Positions 10,691 to 20,223 of a stretch of DNA of 64,000 nt are shown one piece after another. This stretch comes from Clostridia bacterium (GTDB taxonomy: Bacteria; Bacillota; Clostridia; Oscillospirales; Acutalibacteraceae), in contig JAFWYB010000038.1 of the NCBI GenBank assembly GCA_017517865.1, positions 55,780 through 119,779 of the forward strand, written 5' to 3'. The notes under the pieces were generated by a model, which had not been told where the DNA came from, ran no database searches, and saw only the letters and a list, made by a program, of their open reading frames with translations. Position numbers and translations under genes: made by a program. Each line of letters opens with the position of its first letter. Within the stretch, counting starts at the first letter, position 1.

Positions 10691-13600
10691 TTATTCTATT
10701 GATTTAAGGGATTCAACCATATCTACTTTTTTAAGCTTTCTGTGAAGCACAATGCTTACAAACATTGAGAAAACAAAGGCAAGTAAAGAGGCGTAAACGA
10801 AGCTCTTTGCCGAAAGGCCTCTGCCGAACATAAGAATGTCAACCTCAGCCATGAATATAACAAGCTTATGCAGCAATATACCGCATACAAGACCTTCGGC
10901 TATACCGATAAGGGTAAGAATAATGTTTTCTCTGAAAATATATGAGGAAACCTCAAGGTTATCAAAGCCCAGCACCTTTATTGTGGCAATTTCCTTTGTG
11001 CGCTCCGTTATATTGATTATTGAAAGGTTATAGAGCACCGTGAAGGCAAGAAGTGCGGCGGAAGCAATAAGGATAAGCACTATTGCGCTCAGTGAATCCA
11101 TAACGTTTTCAAAGGAATTCTGAATCTGGCTTGTGAAAGCTACTGCACTTATTTCATATTCGCTCATAAGCTCCTTGGCAAGAGCGTTTTTCTGCTCGTC
11201 GCTAACACCGTCAATTGCAAAGTTTGCCGTTATATAGTTGTAAGCGGGCATAGAGCCGAAAATACCGCAATAAAGGTTTTTGGAAAGATAGATGTAATGG
11301 AAGGCGTAGTTTTCGGTTACCGCGGCAACGGGTATCGTTACGGCGTGGTTATCGTCTATAATGAGCTTAAGGCTGTCGCCCTCCTTTACGCCTAACTCTG
11401 AGGAAAGCTTTTCGGTTATTATTGCGCCGCTGTCGGTAAGCTGATGCACCTGACCCGTTTTGCGGTCTCTGAGGTTTATATATCTGCCCAGCTCAGAGGC
11501 GTATTCCGGCACGACAAGATAGGTTTCCTGAGGCTCGTCTGCTTCATCTGAGGTGGTGTCAAATACCGACATATAGTTCATAAGTGCGGAGCTTACGAGA
11601 GGCTGATTTGTAACCGTGTCGTAGGCGTCGCTTTTAACAACGGTGGTATCAAAGGAGCCGTTGAGAACAAGCTGCATATCGTAGTTCCACACGCGGTCCT
11701 CCTTGATGAACTGATTGTACATTGTCTTGTCAATGGAATCGTTAAGGCCGAAGCCGGCAAGCAGAAGTGCGGTACAGCCTGCAACTGCCATTGTAGCCAT
11801 AACAAAGCGTTTTCCGTTTCTGAAAACATTTCTGAGGGTTACCTTCCAGGTGAAGCCGAGTCTTGACCAGATTGCGGGGAATTTTTCAAGGAAAACCTTC
11901 TTACCTGATTTCGGGGCTTTTGAACGCATAAGGGTTGAGGGTACAACCCTAAGGCTCTTGCGGCAGGTGATGTAGGTTGCAAGCACCGTTGAGCCGATAG
12001 CCGCAGCCATACCGGGAATGGCGTAGCCTATGCGGTAGGAAAGTATAACGTCGGGCATATCGAACAGAATTTTATATGCGGTGGTAACTGCAAAGGGGAA
12101 GAGGGCAAAGCCAAGGAAGGAGCCGGCTACCGAGCCTATCAGAGAAGCCATAAGGGCGTAGATGATATATTTGGACATAATCTCCGTATCCGTCATACCG
12201 AGAGCCTTGAAGGTGCCGAGAATCGTACGGTCCTCTTCGATCATACGGGTCATTGTGTTAAGGCATACGAGGGCGGAAACAAGGAAGAAGAACCAGGGGA
12301 AGATGAGAGAGAGTGCGGCGGTTCTTTTTGCCGTTGTGTTATAGTCGTCATAGCCCAAAAGAGCCTCGTCGCGGGTGTTGACATACCATTTTGCGTTGTC
12401 AAGGCCGAGAAGGAACTGCTGCGCCTGGTCAAGCTGATTTCTTGCTATTTCAAGCTTGTCGTAGGCTTCGTTCTTTGCAGCCTGGAACTCTGCTTCAACG
12501 GTGGGAGCCTTTTCCTTTGCAGCTTCGACGCTTGTTCTGTAAATAGCAATCTGATTTTTCATATCGGAAAGCTGAGTGAGAGCCTCCAATTCACCGAACT
12601 GTATATCGTAGCCTGCGCTTGTAAGCTCCTTTTCGGCGGCTTCAAGCTGTGCCTTGCTCGTTTCAAGGGTAGCCTCAAGAGCTTTCAGCTTGTTAACGAG
12701 CTCTTCTGCATTTTTCAGTTCCGCCTCTTTTTGTGCAAGCACTGCACGGGACTGCATAAGATCCTCCTTTGAGGCGGCGAGCTTAACCTCAAGGGTCTGA
12801 AGCTGAGGCTCCATATACGCGGCGATTTCTTCCGCCGTACCTACAGCTGTAAGACTGCTTATGGTGCTTATTATCTGGTCGACCTCAGGGCCTACAAGAC
12901 CTGACTGTGTGAAGCGGTCAATAATTCCCTGAACACCGCTGTCCTGAGTTTCGTTAAACTGATCAAGGGCGGAGCGGGTGGTTGCAAGCAGATTTTCAAG
13001 AGTGCTTACGGTTGAAAGCATAGTGTTGACCTGCATAGAAGCAACGTTCCATTCGGTCTGAGCGTTTGAAAGCTCTGCCTCAGCGTTGGAATACTTTTCT
13101 ATGGTGGCCTTTGCCTCGTTGTATTCCGTCATCTTCTGCTCCCACTTAGCGTACTGTGTTGAATGCTCAAGCTTGCTTGAGTCGATGAGCTGAGAAACCT
13201 CTTCAGCCTTCTGGTTATATTCAAGCTGATACTGCTGAAGCTTTTCGTCACCGTTTTCTGCCATGTCAAGAATCAGGGCAACCTGCTCCTCGCCGTCGGC
13301 TATGCTTTGCTCAACCTTGGTTTTTGTTGCGGCATATTCTGCCTCACTGTCGAGCACCTTCTGCGTATATTCAGCCTTGAGAGAGGCTGTTCTTGAAGAA
13401 AGCAGCTCGGGTGCTATAGAGGAAATATAGTCGGTATAGCTCTTGACATAGCTTTTATATTCGTCGGAATAAAGCTCAAAGCCGTCTGTGCCTGCAAGCT
13501 TTATGTTCATTGAGGAATAATAATCGGAAAGAAAGTTTTCCGACGGCACGTAACAGAAGGTGCCGAGCTTGCCTGTTCCTACCGTTGTGTTGCCTCTTTC

Positions 13601-14215
13601 GTAAGAAATGTAAAGAGGCGTTCTGATTATACCTACGATTGTGTATTCGGTGTTTTTCAGCGAACCGGTTATATCTGTTCTGTCACCGCTGACGGTAAGC
13701 ACCGTACCGATTTTAAATTCCTCGGGTGTTGAAAGGTAGCTTCCGTCAACCACACACTGATTGGCTGAGGTTGGCCAGTTACCCGCAATAAGCTGAGGGC
13801 GGTTCATATATGCGGGATCGTTGTAGCCCGCTTCGCGGTTTGCTACGTCGTTAAGGTCAAGAGAAAGCACGCGGATTGTCATCTCCGAGCCGTCAATGTC
13901 GTTTATGGTTTTACCGTCAGCCTTAACCACGCCGTCAACGAATTTTTCGCCCCGTACAGCCTCGATGCCGTTTATTGAAGAGATGACCCTGATGTCGTTG
14001 TCGGTTATGCCTGCTGTTGAAATAACCTGAATATCCATAGCGTTTGAAGAGTGCATATATTCAGTTATTGTTTCCAGCATATCGGGTGCAGTGGCGTTCA
14101 TACCGGCAAAAAAGCTGATGCCCAGGGCGACAATGGCTATTATGGATACAAAACGCGGCAGAGTACGGCGTACGGTGCGCACTGCATCTGTTATAAGAAT
14201 TCTGTTAGTTTTCAT
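10691..14215 (-). CDS. Giant FtsX/MacB-type ABC permease with long coiled-coil region
   Basis: A 1174-residue permease. A first transmembrane helix (residues ~20-45) is followed by an extracytoplasmic MacB-like region. A long stretch rich in Glu, Ala, Lys and Gln (~270-610) is predicted to form an extended coiled coil. Then come three clustered helices with an FtsX core (~640-770), a second extracytoplasmic domain and a final FtsX core (~1040-1170). Duplicated FtsX domains with an inserted coiled coil are known in Firmicute ABC systems that act mechanically on envelope lipids or proteins rather than by classical import. ATG 14215 follows GAGGA. It is the partner of the ATPase just upstream. 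Cargo unknown. Confidence 0.85.
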   Translation of the reverse strand: MKTNRILITDAVRTVRRTLPRFVSIIAIVALGISFFAGMNATAPDMLETITEYMHSSNAMDIQVISTAGITDNDIRVISSINGIEAVRGEKFVDGVVKADGKTINDIDGSEMTIRVLSLDLNDVANREAGYNDPAYMNRPQLIAGNWPTSANQCVVDGSYLSTPEEFKIGTVLTVSGDRTDITGSLKNTEYTIVGIIRTPLYISYERGNTTVGTGKLGTFCYVPSENFLSDYYSSMNIKLAGTDGFELYSDEYKSYVKSYTDYISSIAPELLSSRTASLKAEYTQKVLDSEAEYAATKTKVEQSIADGEEQVALILDMAENGDEKLQQYQLEYNQKAEEVSQLIDSSKLEHSTQYAKWEQKMTEYNEAKATIEKYSNAEAELSNAQTEWNVASMQVNTMLSTVSTLENLLATTRSALDQFNETQDSGVQGIIDRFTQSGLVGPEVDQIISTISSLTAVGTAEEIAAYMEPQLQTLEVKLAASKEDLMQSRAVLAQKEAELKNAEELVNKLKALEATLETSKAQLEAAEKELTSAGYDIQFGELEALTQLSDMKNQIAIYRTSVEAAKEKAPTVEAEFQAAKNEAYDKLEIARNQLDQAQQFLLGLDNAKWYVNTRDEALLGYDDYNTTAKRTAALSLIFPWFFFLVSALVCLNTMTRMIEEDRTILGTFKALGMTDTEIMSKYIIYALMASLIGSVAGSFLGFALFPFAVTTAYKILFDMPDVILSYRIGYAIPGMAAAIGSTVLATYITCRKSLRVVPSTLMRSKAPKSGKKVFLEKFPAIWSRLGFTWKVTLRNVFRNGKRFVMATMAVAGCTALLLAGFGLNDSIDKTMYNQFIKEDRVWNYDMQLVLNGSFDTTVVKSDAYDTVTNQPLVSSALMNYMSVFDTTSDEADEPQETYLVVPEYASELGRYINLRDRKTGQVHQLTDSGAIITEKLSSELGVKEGDSLKLIIDDNHAVTIPVAAVTENYAFHYIYLSKNLYCGIFGSMPAYNYITANFAIDGVSDEQKNALAKELMSEYEISAVAFTSQIQNSFENVMDSLSAIVLILIASAALLAFTVLYNLSIINITERTKEIATIKVLGFDNLEVSSYIFRENIILTLIGIAEGLVCGILLHKLVIFMAEVDILMFGRGLSAKSFVYASLLAFVFSMFVSIVLHRKLKKVDMVESLKSIE

Positions 14216-14232
14216 ATAAATCCTCGTTTTTC

Positions 14233-14934
14233 TTACCACTCCAGCTTTTCAACGGGAACGGGGAAGTCGTTGACAGCAATCTGTACCACCTTACCCGAGC
14301 GCATGGTGATAATTCTGTCGGCCATCGAAGCCAGAGCACCGTTGTGGGTGATAACTACAACGGTTGTGCCGGTTTCGCGGCAGGTTTTATGAAGCAGAGA
14401 AAGAATCTGCTTACTTGTTTTGTAGTCGAGAGCACCGGTGGGCTCGTCGCAAAGGAGTATCTTCGGGTTTTTGGCAAGAGCTCTTGCTATGGAAACTCTC
14501 TGCTGCTCACCGCCTGAAAGCTGTGAGGGGAAGTTGTCCATTCTTTCCTCAAGGCCCACTTTTCTGAGAATAACCTCGGGCTTTATGGGCTTTTTGCACA
14601 TCTGTGTGGCAAGCTCAACATTTTCAAGAGCCGTAAGGTTGGGCACAAGGTTATAGAACTGGAAAATAAAGCCTACGTCATAGCGACGGTAATCAATAAG
14701 CTGATCCTCGTTAAGGTCGGTTATTGTTCTGCCGCCTACGCGCACCTTGCCGTCGTCACAGCTGTCCATACCGCCGAGTATGTTAAGCACGGTACTTTTA
14801 CCTGCACCGCTGGTGCCGACGATAAGGCAGAATTCACCCTTTTCAATTGAAAAGCTTACGCCGTCAACTGCGGGTATGGATATTTCGCCTGTCTGATATC
14901 TTCTGTAAACCGAATCGAATTCAATAAAGCTCAT
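14233..14934 (-). CDS. ABC transporter ATP-binding protein, LolD/MacB family
   Basis: The 233-residue ATPase that powers the adjacent FtsX-type permease. Walker [10 protein letters not shown] (~residues 40-48), signature [15 protein letters not shown], Walker [13 protein letters not shown] and the switch His in [10 protein letters not shown] are all intact. The open frame extends upstream, but GGAGATT and homologue starts support ATG 14934. It lies between a lipoprotein gene and the permease with short gaps, so the three form one transcription unit. Confidence 0.92.
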   Translation of the reverse strand: MSFIEFDSVYRRYQTGEISIPAVDGVSFSIEKGEFCLIVGTSGAGKSTVLNILGGMDSCDDGKVRVGGRTITDLNEDQLIDYRRYDVGFIFQFYNLVPNLTALENVELATQMCKKPIKPEVILRKVGLEERMDNFPSQLSGGEQQRVSIARALAKNPKILLCDEPTGALDYKTSKQILSLLHKTCRETGTTVVVITHNGALASMADRIITMRSGKVVQIAVNDFPVPVEKLEW

Positions 14935-14965
14935 TTTAATCTCCTGTATTTTAAGAAGTGCTGTT

Positions 14966-15628
14966 TCATATAAAGCTTCTTGTAACCTGAGTGATTTCAT
15001 CACCGGTCTGAGAGTCAACAACCGTTACGGTGCAGCTGCGGGGTGAATCGGTAAGAAGCACCTGATAGCTGTAAATGCAAAGGTCTGCGATATATTCCGC
15101 AAGAAGCGACGAGTCAGTTTTTTTGTAGCCCTTTTTATCAACCTTGATTGTCACCTCGGAATAATCCGTATTGGGAATATATGTGTGGAACCAGGGGTAG
15201 GTTTCGCTTTCAATAAGCGGCAAAAGGGTGTTGAGGATATGTCTGCGCTGTTCGGCAAGGGTCGAGTTGTAAACCGAAGCGGTCATTTTGAAGGTTACCT
15301 CGCCTGTTTCCTCGTTTTTTGTGAAGGATATGTAGTTCTTTTTTGTGCAGTAGAGCTGAAGGTCGTTCTGATACTGCAGGTCAAGAGTGTTTATGTAGCT
15401 TGCGGGAACGGTAACGGTAATTTCAGAGGTAGGGTCCGTAGTGCCGCTGAATTTTGTTGTGGTAACAACCTCTGAAACAAGAGTGCCGTCATCATCGTGA
15501 GAATAAAAAACCACACCGTCCTGTGTTGTTGCGGCGGTTGAATCAGTGGGGGTTGAAGTGCTTTTTGAACAGGCGGCAAGCGAAAGAAGTGTAAGCAGTG
15601 CCGCAAGAATACATATCAGTTTTTTCAT
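14966..15628 (-). CDS. Lipoprotein of the ABC operon
   Basis: A 220-residue secreted lipoprotein. A typical signal peptide (MKKLICILAALLTLLSLAAC) ends in a lipobox LAAC, so Cys20 should be lipidated and the protein anchored outside the membrane. A Ser/Thr-rich linker follows, then a domain I do not recognise (mixed beta, e.g. SEVTIKVDKKGYKKTDSS). It starts the operon with the ABC ATPase and the FtsX permease, which suggests it is an accessory or substrate-contact subunit. ATG 15628 follows AAAGGAG. Confidence 0.8.
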   Translation of the reverse strand: MKKLICILAALLTLLSLAACSKSTSTPTDSTAATTQDGVVFYSHDDDGTLVSEVVTTTKFSGTTDPTSEITVTVPASYINTLDLQYQNDLQLYCTKKNYISFTKNEETGEVTFKMTASVYNSTLAEQRRHILNTLLPLIESETYPWFHTYIPNTDYSEVTIKVDKKGYKKTDSSLLAEYIADLCIYSYQVLLTDSPRSCTVTVVDSQTGDEITQVTRSFI

Positions 15629-15812
15629 AGTTAGGCTCCTTTGCTGAAACTATATTTTAACAGTATAACATTGTAGCATATAAGCTGTGAAAATTCCACT
15701 AAAACAGCAAAAATTAACACAAAATTTAACGTGAAAGCGAAAAGTAAAATAAGTTGTGTAAATTTCGACAAAATCAACAGTAAATTTTGTTAATCTATAT
15801 GTAAAAAAACAA

Positions 15813-15841
15813 TAGACTTTTGACTGTAAATTTGTTAAAAT
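15813..15841 (+). promoter_or_regulatory. Possible ppdK promoter
   Basis: TAGACT (15813-15818), 17-bp spacer, TAAAAT (15836-15841). The -35 matches only 4 of 6, so this is tentative. The surrounding 15629-15923 is AT-rich with several TTGTTAA half-sites but no complete palindrome. Confidence 0.35.
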
Positions 15842-15923
15842 CTTTAGGAGTGAAAATACAAGGGAGCATTCTCTGTGTTTTCTGCTGAATTATTTAGTAA
15901 ATTATTTTTAGGAGGAGATTCCA

Positions 15924-18551
15924 ATGTCAAAGAAATGGGTATACCTTTTCAAAGAAGGCAACGGCAGCATGAGAGAACTTCTCGGCGGTAAGGGCGCAAA
16001 CCTCGCTGAAATGACAAACCTCGGCCTTCCCGTTCCTCAGGGCTTCACAATTACAACTGAAGCTTGCACACAGTATTATGAAGACGGTCGTAAGATCAAC
16101 GACGAAATCGTTGCTGAGATCATGGCTAACATCGAAAAGATGGAAGAGATCACAGGCAAGAAGTTCGGCGATCTTGAAAGACCTCTCCTTGTATCGGTAC
16201 GTTCAGGTGCTCGTGCATCAATGCCCGGTATGATGGATACAATCCTTAACCTTGGTCTTAACGAAGATGTTGTTAAGGTTATGGCTGAAAAGTCAGGCAA
16301 CGAAAGATGGGCATACGACTGCTACAGAAGATTCATTCAGATGTATTCAGACGTTGTTATGGAAGTTGGTAAGAAGTACTTCGAGGAGCTCATCGACAAG
16401 ATGAAGGAAGACAGAGGCGTAACTCAGGATACAGAGCTTACCGCTGCTGACCTCAAGGAGCTTGCAGAGCAGTTCAAGGCTGAATACAAGGCTAAGATCG
16501 GCCAGGACTTCCCCTCAGATCCCAAAGAGCAGCTTATGGGCGCTGTTAAGGCTGTTTTCCGTTCATGGGATAACCCCCGTGCAAACGTTTACCGCCGTGA
16601 TAACGACATTCCCTATTCATGGGGTACTGCTGTTAACGTTCAGGCTATGGCTTTCGGTAACATGGGTGAGGACTGCGGTACAGGTGTTGCTTTCACACGT
16701 GACCCCGCTACCGGTGAAAAGAAGCTTATGGGTGAATTCCTTACAAATGCACAGGGTGAAGACGTTGTTGCAGGTGTAAGAACTCCGATGCCCATCGCTG
16801 AAATGGCTGAAAAGTTCCCCGCTGCTTTCAAGCAGTTCACAGAAGTTTGCGCACTTCTTGAAAATCACTATCACGATATGCAGGATATGGAGTTCACCGT
16901 TGAAAACGAAAAGCTCTATATGCTTCAGACAAGAAACGGTAAGAGAACTGCACAGGCTGCTCTTCAGATCGCTGTTGACCTCGTTGCTGAGGGTCACAAG
17001 ACCAAGGAAGAAGCTGTTGCAATGATCGATCCCAGAAACCTTGACACCCTTCTTCATCCTCAGTTTGATGTTAAGGCTCTCAAGGCTGCTACTCCTCTCG
17101 GTAAGGGCCTCGGTGCTTCTCCCGGTGCTGCATGCGGTAAGGTTGTATTCACAGCTGAAGATGCAGTTGCATGGAACGAGAAGGGCGAGAAGGTTATCCT
17201 TGTTCGTCTTGAGACATCACCTGAAGATATCACAGGTATGAAGGCTGCTCAGGGTATCCTTACAGTACGTGGCGGTATGACATCACACGCAGCTGTTGTT
17301 GCCCGCGGTATGGGTACCTGCTGTGTATCAGGCTGCCAGGAAATCGCAATGGACGAAGAAAACAAGAAGTTCGTTCTTGCAGGCAAGACCTTCGTTGAAG
17401 GCTCAGAGATTTCAATCGACGGTTCAACAGGTAACATCTATGACGGTATCATCCCCACAGTAGATGCTGAAATTTCCGGTAACTTCGGAACAATCATGGG
17501 TTGGGCTGACGAATTCAGAACCCTTAAGGTAAGAACAAATGCAGATACACCCGCTGACGCTAAGAAGGCTGTTGAGCTCGGTGCTGAAGGTATCGGTCTT
17601 TGCCGTACAGAGCATATGTTCTTCGAGGCTGACAGAATCGCTGCATTCCGCGAAATGATCTGTTCAGATACAGTTGAAGAAAGAGAAGCAGCTCTTGCTA
17701 AGATTCTTCCCATGCAGCAGGGCGACTTCGAAGCTCTTTACGAGGCTCTTGAAGGTAACCCCGTTACCATCCGTTTCCTCGATCCTCCTCTCCACGAGTT
17801 CGTACCCACAGAAGAAGCTGACATCGCAGCACTTGCAGAAGCTCAGGGCAAGACCGTTGAGGATATCAAGAACATCATTTCTTCACTTCACGAATTCAAC
17901 CCCATGATGGGTCACAGAGGCTGCCGTCTTGCAGTTACATATCCTGAAATTGCAAAGATGCAGACAGCTGCTGTTATCCGTGCAGCTATCAACGTAAGCA
18001 AGGCTCATCCCGACTGGAACATCGTTCCCGAAATTATGATTCCTCTTGCAGGCGACGTTAAGGAGCTCAAGTACGTTAAGAAGTTTGTTGTTGAAACAGC
18101 TGACGCTGAAATCGCAGCTGCAGGCGCAGACCTCAAGTACGAAGTAGGTACAATGATCGAAATCCCCAGAGCAGCTCTTACAGCTGATGAAATCGCTAAG
18201 GAAGCTGACTTCTTCTGCTTCGGCACCAACGACCTTACTCAGATGACCTACGGCTTCAGCCGTGACGACGCAGGTAAGTTCCTTGATGCTTACTACGATG
18301 CAAAGATCTTCGAAAACGATCCCTTTGCAAAGCTCGACCAGACAGGCGTTGGCAAGCTTATGGATATGACCCTTAAGCTTGGTAAGCCCGTTAACCCTGC
18401 TCTCCACTGCGGTATCTGCGGCGAGCACGGCGGTGACCCCACATCAGTTGAGTTCTGCCACAAGATCGGCCTCGACTATGTATCATGCTCACCCTTCCGT
18501 GTGCCCATCGCAAGACTTGCAGCAGCTCAGGCAGCAATCGCAAATAAGTAA
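15924..18551 (+). CDS. ppdK: Pyruvate, phosphate dikinase
   Basis: Interconverts pyruvate, ATP and phosphate with phosphoenolpyruvate, AMP and pyrophosphate. In anaerobic Clostridia it works in glycolysis or gluconeogenesis, often replacing pyruvate kinase. At 875 residues it is full length: ATP-grasp domain (GGKGANLAEM, SVRSGARASMPGMMDT), phospho-histidine domain (GGMTSHAAVVARGMG, catalytic His) and PEP-binding TIM barrel (GLCRTEHMF, LHCGICGEHGGDP with the catalytic Cys). AGGAGG lies 7 nt before the ATG. Its synonymous choices (many GCT, GTT, GAA) differ from neighbouring genes in a way typical of a highly expressed gene. Monocistronic, with its own terminator. Confidence 0.97.
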   Translation: MSKKWVYLFKEGNGSMRELLGGKGANLAEMTNLGLPVPQGFTITTEACTQYYEDGRKINDEIVAEIMANIEKMEEITGKKFGDLERPLLVSVRSGARASMPGMMDTILNLGLNEDVVKVMAEKSGNERWAYDCYRRFIQMYSDVVMEVGKKYFEELIDKMKEDRGVTQDTELTAADLKELAEQFKAEYKAKIGQDFPSDPKEQLMGAVKAVFRSWDNPRANVYRRDNDIPYSWGTAVNVQAMAFGNMGEDCGTGVAFTRDPATGEKKLMGEFLTNAQGEDVVAGVRTPMPIAEMAEKFPAAFKQFTEVCALLENHYHDMQDMEFTVENEKLYMLQTRNGKRTAQAALQIAVDLVAEGHKTKEEAVAMIDPRNLDTLLHPQFDVKALKAATPLGKGLGASPGAACGKVVFTAEDAVAWNEKGEKVILVRLETSPEDITGMKAAQGILTVRGGMTSHAAVVARGMGTCCVSGCQEIAMDEENKKFVLAGKTFVEGSEISIDGSTGNIYDGIIPTVDAEISGNFGTIMGWADEFRTLKVRTNADTPADAKKAVELGAEGIGLCRTEHMFFEADRIAAFREMICSDTVEEREAALAKILPMQQGDFEALYEALEGNPVTIRFLDPPLHEFVPTEEADIAALAEAQGKTVEDIKNIISSLHEFNPMMGHRGCRLAVTYPEIAKMQTAAVIRAAINVSKAHPDWNIVPEIMIPLAGDVKELKYVKKFVVETADAEIAAAGADLKYEVGTMIEIPRAALTADEIAKEADFFCFGTNDLTQMTYGFSRDDAGKFLDAYYDAKIFENDPFAKLDQTGVGKLMDMTLKLGKPVNPALHCGICGEHGGDPTSVEFCHKIGLDYVSCSPFRVPIARLAAAQAAIANK

Positions 18552-18571
18552 TCCGTTTTTGGATAGAACTG

Positions 18572-18604
18572 ATTCCCGCCGATTTTTCGACGGGAATTTT
18601 GTTT
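18572..18604 (+). terminator. ppdK terminator
   Basis: The stem TTCCCG-CGA pairs with TCG-CGGGAA (one internal mismatch), followed by TTTTGTTT. It also marks the left edge of the inserted island. Confidence 0.75.
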
Positions 18605-18611
18605 ATAGGTA

Positions 18612-18777
18612 TGCAATTGCGACACAGGCAGCTATTGCCGATGGCAGGAAGTAATCTTCACTCAGTTCGCTGAATTCACCCTGGCGATTGAGGATGCACA
18701 GGAATATGTCTATTCCATATCCCCGACAAAGCGTGTAAGAGGCTGGCGAGATATTGAAGTGAAACTCTATATTTAAA
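18612..18777 (+). pseudogene. Truncated ORF at the left edge of the foreign island
   Basis: An open frame without a start codon runs from just after the ppdK terminator to TAA at about 18777. Its end reads ...EYVYSISPTKRVRGW..., ending in VKLYI, which looks like the real C-terminus of some protein rather than random sequence. The 5' part is missing, apparently cut off at the junction with ppdK. I do not recognise the family. A terminator follows directly. Confidence 0.4.
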
Positions 18778-18780
18778 ATG

Positions 18781-18813
18781 AACTCCTCATCGAGAAATCG
18801 GTGAGGAGTTTTA
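18781..18813 (+). terminator. Hairpin with GAAA tetraloop after the truncated ORF
   Basis: A 13-bp stem (one G-T pair) with a GAAA loop, 18781-18810, followed by a short TTTT. It ends the gene remnant and precedes the EF-hand gene. Confidence 0.65.
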
Positions 18814-18905
18814 TGCGCAGTCCGTTTTTTTGGGACAGTAAATCGCAGGTTTCTGTTGAGTTTTCTTGCAAAGTGATTTATACTGTAAGAAAGAGGTGGA
18901 TTATA

Positions 18906-19322
18906 ATGAAAAATACCAGTTGGAAACATCCTTTTCCCACATTTACCGACAAGATGTTTGACGGCAACAAAGATGGGAAATTGGATGCTTTTGAAACGGC
19001 GTTTCGTGATGCTCATATCGAAGAAATGAACCGAAACGCAGCAAAACAGGACACCCAGCCGAAACGCAGTTTGATTATTCCGGAGAACCCAGCCGAAAAG
19101 CCGGTTTATAACGGAACGGAAACCAATGATAGTAAAAACAATGTCAATACAACTCCCATCGGCGTTCAGTTGGTCTTTATTCTGATTGCTATAGTTGTAT
19201 TAGTCGGTGGTTTTATTATGGCATTATCAACCGAAGGGACAATGTTTATTAAAGCGATTGTTTTATTCGGTGCGGGTGCTATTGTAATCGGATTGTTAAA
19301 GTTTGTCGGGGTATATAAATAA
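18906..19322 (+). CDS. Small membrane protein with an EF-hand loop
   Basis: 138 residues. Residues 19-30 (DGNKDGKLDAFE) match the 12-residue EF-hand calcium loop at every key position: D1, N3, D5, G6, L8, E12. A hydrophilic linker follows, then two transmembrane helices (about 80-102 and 108-130). Similar small EF-hand plus two-helix proteins occur in Clostridia, but I know no function. ATG 18906 follows AGAGGTGG; the longer frame lacks a ribosome site. Base composition and codon use differ from the neighbouring core genes, which fits acquisition with the island. Confidence 0.65.
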   Translation: MKNTSWKHPFPTFTDKMFDGNKDGKLDAFETAFRDAHIEEMNRNAAKQDTQPKRSLIIPENPAEKPVYNGTETNDSKNNVNTTPIGVQLVFILIAIVVLVGGFIMALSTEGTMFIKAIVLFGAGAIVIGLLKFVGVYK

Positions 19323-19637
19323 ACCATACGGAGAGGTAGAAACACTGAGGAAAATTTTGATGACACAGAGTTTGTAGAGCGTGGAGAAATAACCATTCTC
19401 GCACGTTGGCAACGAAACGAATTGAAAATGAAAACCGCTGTAAATATTTTTGGAGATGATACCGAAACCATTGAAAAGGGTTATGCTTATTTTGAGTATA
19501 ACGGTATTCAAATTCAGTATAGTTGCAAATCAGATGAACATATGATATGTAATAAAGTCAACGGCATTTGTGACATTATGGGTGCTGAAGGCACGGATGG
19601 TTTGACTGCTCGCGGAATCACTTGTAGCAAGGCATAA
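19323..19637 (+). pseudogene. Island ORF lacking a credible start
   Basis: The frame is open directly after the EF-hand stop and runs to 19637, but its first ATG is at 19422 and has no ribosome site. The residues before it (EENFDDTEFVERGEITILA) look like protein. This suggests a 5'-truncated gene, or one fused or frameshifted relative to the gene before. The C-terminal part contains four Cys. Family not recognised. Confidence 0.35.
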
Positions 19638-19662
19638 GCAATTAAATAATTTAATAATCAAC

Positions 19663-19760
19663 CTATAAAGAGTGCGTGAGGGACAAGCCCTATGACCGCC
19701 GACAACCTGCCGAAAGGTAAGGTGCCAATGCTTGAACGATAGGGTTATAATCTTTATGAG
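19663..19760 (+). ncRNA. SAM-I (S-box)-like riboswitch aptamer
   Basis: The core follows the S-box pattern: GAGGGACAAGCCCTATGA (P2 with kink-turn region), then CGACAACC, a P3 stem with a GAAA loop, and GGTGCCAAT. P1 forms between ATAAAGA (19665-19671) and TCTTTAT (19751-19757). P4 is poorly defined, so it could be a variant of the SAM-I clan. It sits before a 99-residue ORF in the mobile island, with a terminator directly after. Not verified by covariance search. Confidence 0.6.
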
Positions 19761-19794
19761 CGATCCTATTGTGACGATGGGGTTGCTCTTTTTT
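19758..19794 (+). terminator. Riboswitch expression platform: terminator and competing antiterminator
   Basis: A 12-bp stem (19758-19769 with 19777-19788, several G-T pairs) followed by TTTTTT. A competing pairing exists between CGATAGG (19737-19743) and CCTATTG (19765-19771), which would disrupt the terminator. This is the layout of a transcription-attenuating riboswitch. Confidence 0.65.
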
Positions 19795-19832
19795 GCTCTT
19801 ATAGGAATATATCTATAAAGGAGACATAAAAC

Positions 19833-20132
19833 ATGAGAACAATCAATAATCTAATCCGGACAGAAAAGAAGGTTTATATCTTTCTAAAGGACAAGGCTAC
19901 TCGGTATCGCTTTATGAGCGATGCAGACCGAGAAGGAATAACCTACGGTGATAATGTAAAAGCTACCGACCGACCTGTTGATGATGTAATGGCATTGCAG
20001 TCTGATGGAACAATTTGTTTTCTCGGTTGGGCAGGGCGTGTGTGTTATCATTATGCCCACCAAAACAACATCATCCGAGTTGATTATGAAAAATACATAA
20101 ATGGTGATGTCGATTATATAATAACCAAATAA
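19833..20132 (+). CDS. 99-residue protein of the island, under the SAM-I-like leader
   Basis: Function unknown. The protein is soluble and rich in aromatic and charged residues (e.g. KKVYIFLKDKATRYRFMSDA, GTICFLGWAGRVCYHYA). I have the impression that similar small proteins occur in integrative elements of gut Firmicutes, but cannot confirm it. ATG 19833 follows AAAGGAGA. It is the only intact gene downstream of the riboswitch-terminator, so its expression should depend on SAM if the aptamer works. Codon use is unlike the flanking core genes. Confidence 0.6.
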   Translation: MRTINNLIRTEKKVYIFLKDKATRYRFMSDADREGITYGDNVKATDRPVDDVMALQSDGTICFLGWAGRVCYHYAHQNNIIRVDYEKYINGDVDYIITK

Positions 20133-20223
20133 ATAATAGTGTAAATAGTTTTAAAAATGTAATGTAATTTAACAATAGCGAAATTGAAAGCAATTATTAG
20201 TTTCGCACATTCGACAAAACACA

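Noticed and set aside
15660-15845. TTGTTAA half-sites before ppdK, suggestive of a Rex operator
   Set aside because: Half-sites are scattered in AT-rich DNA and no complete palindrome with the usual spacing is present.
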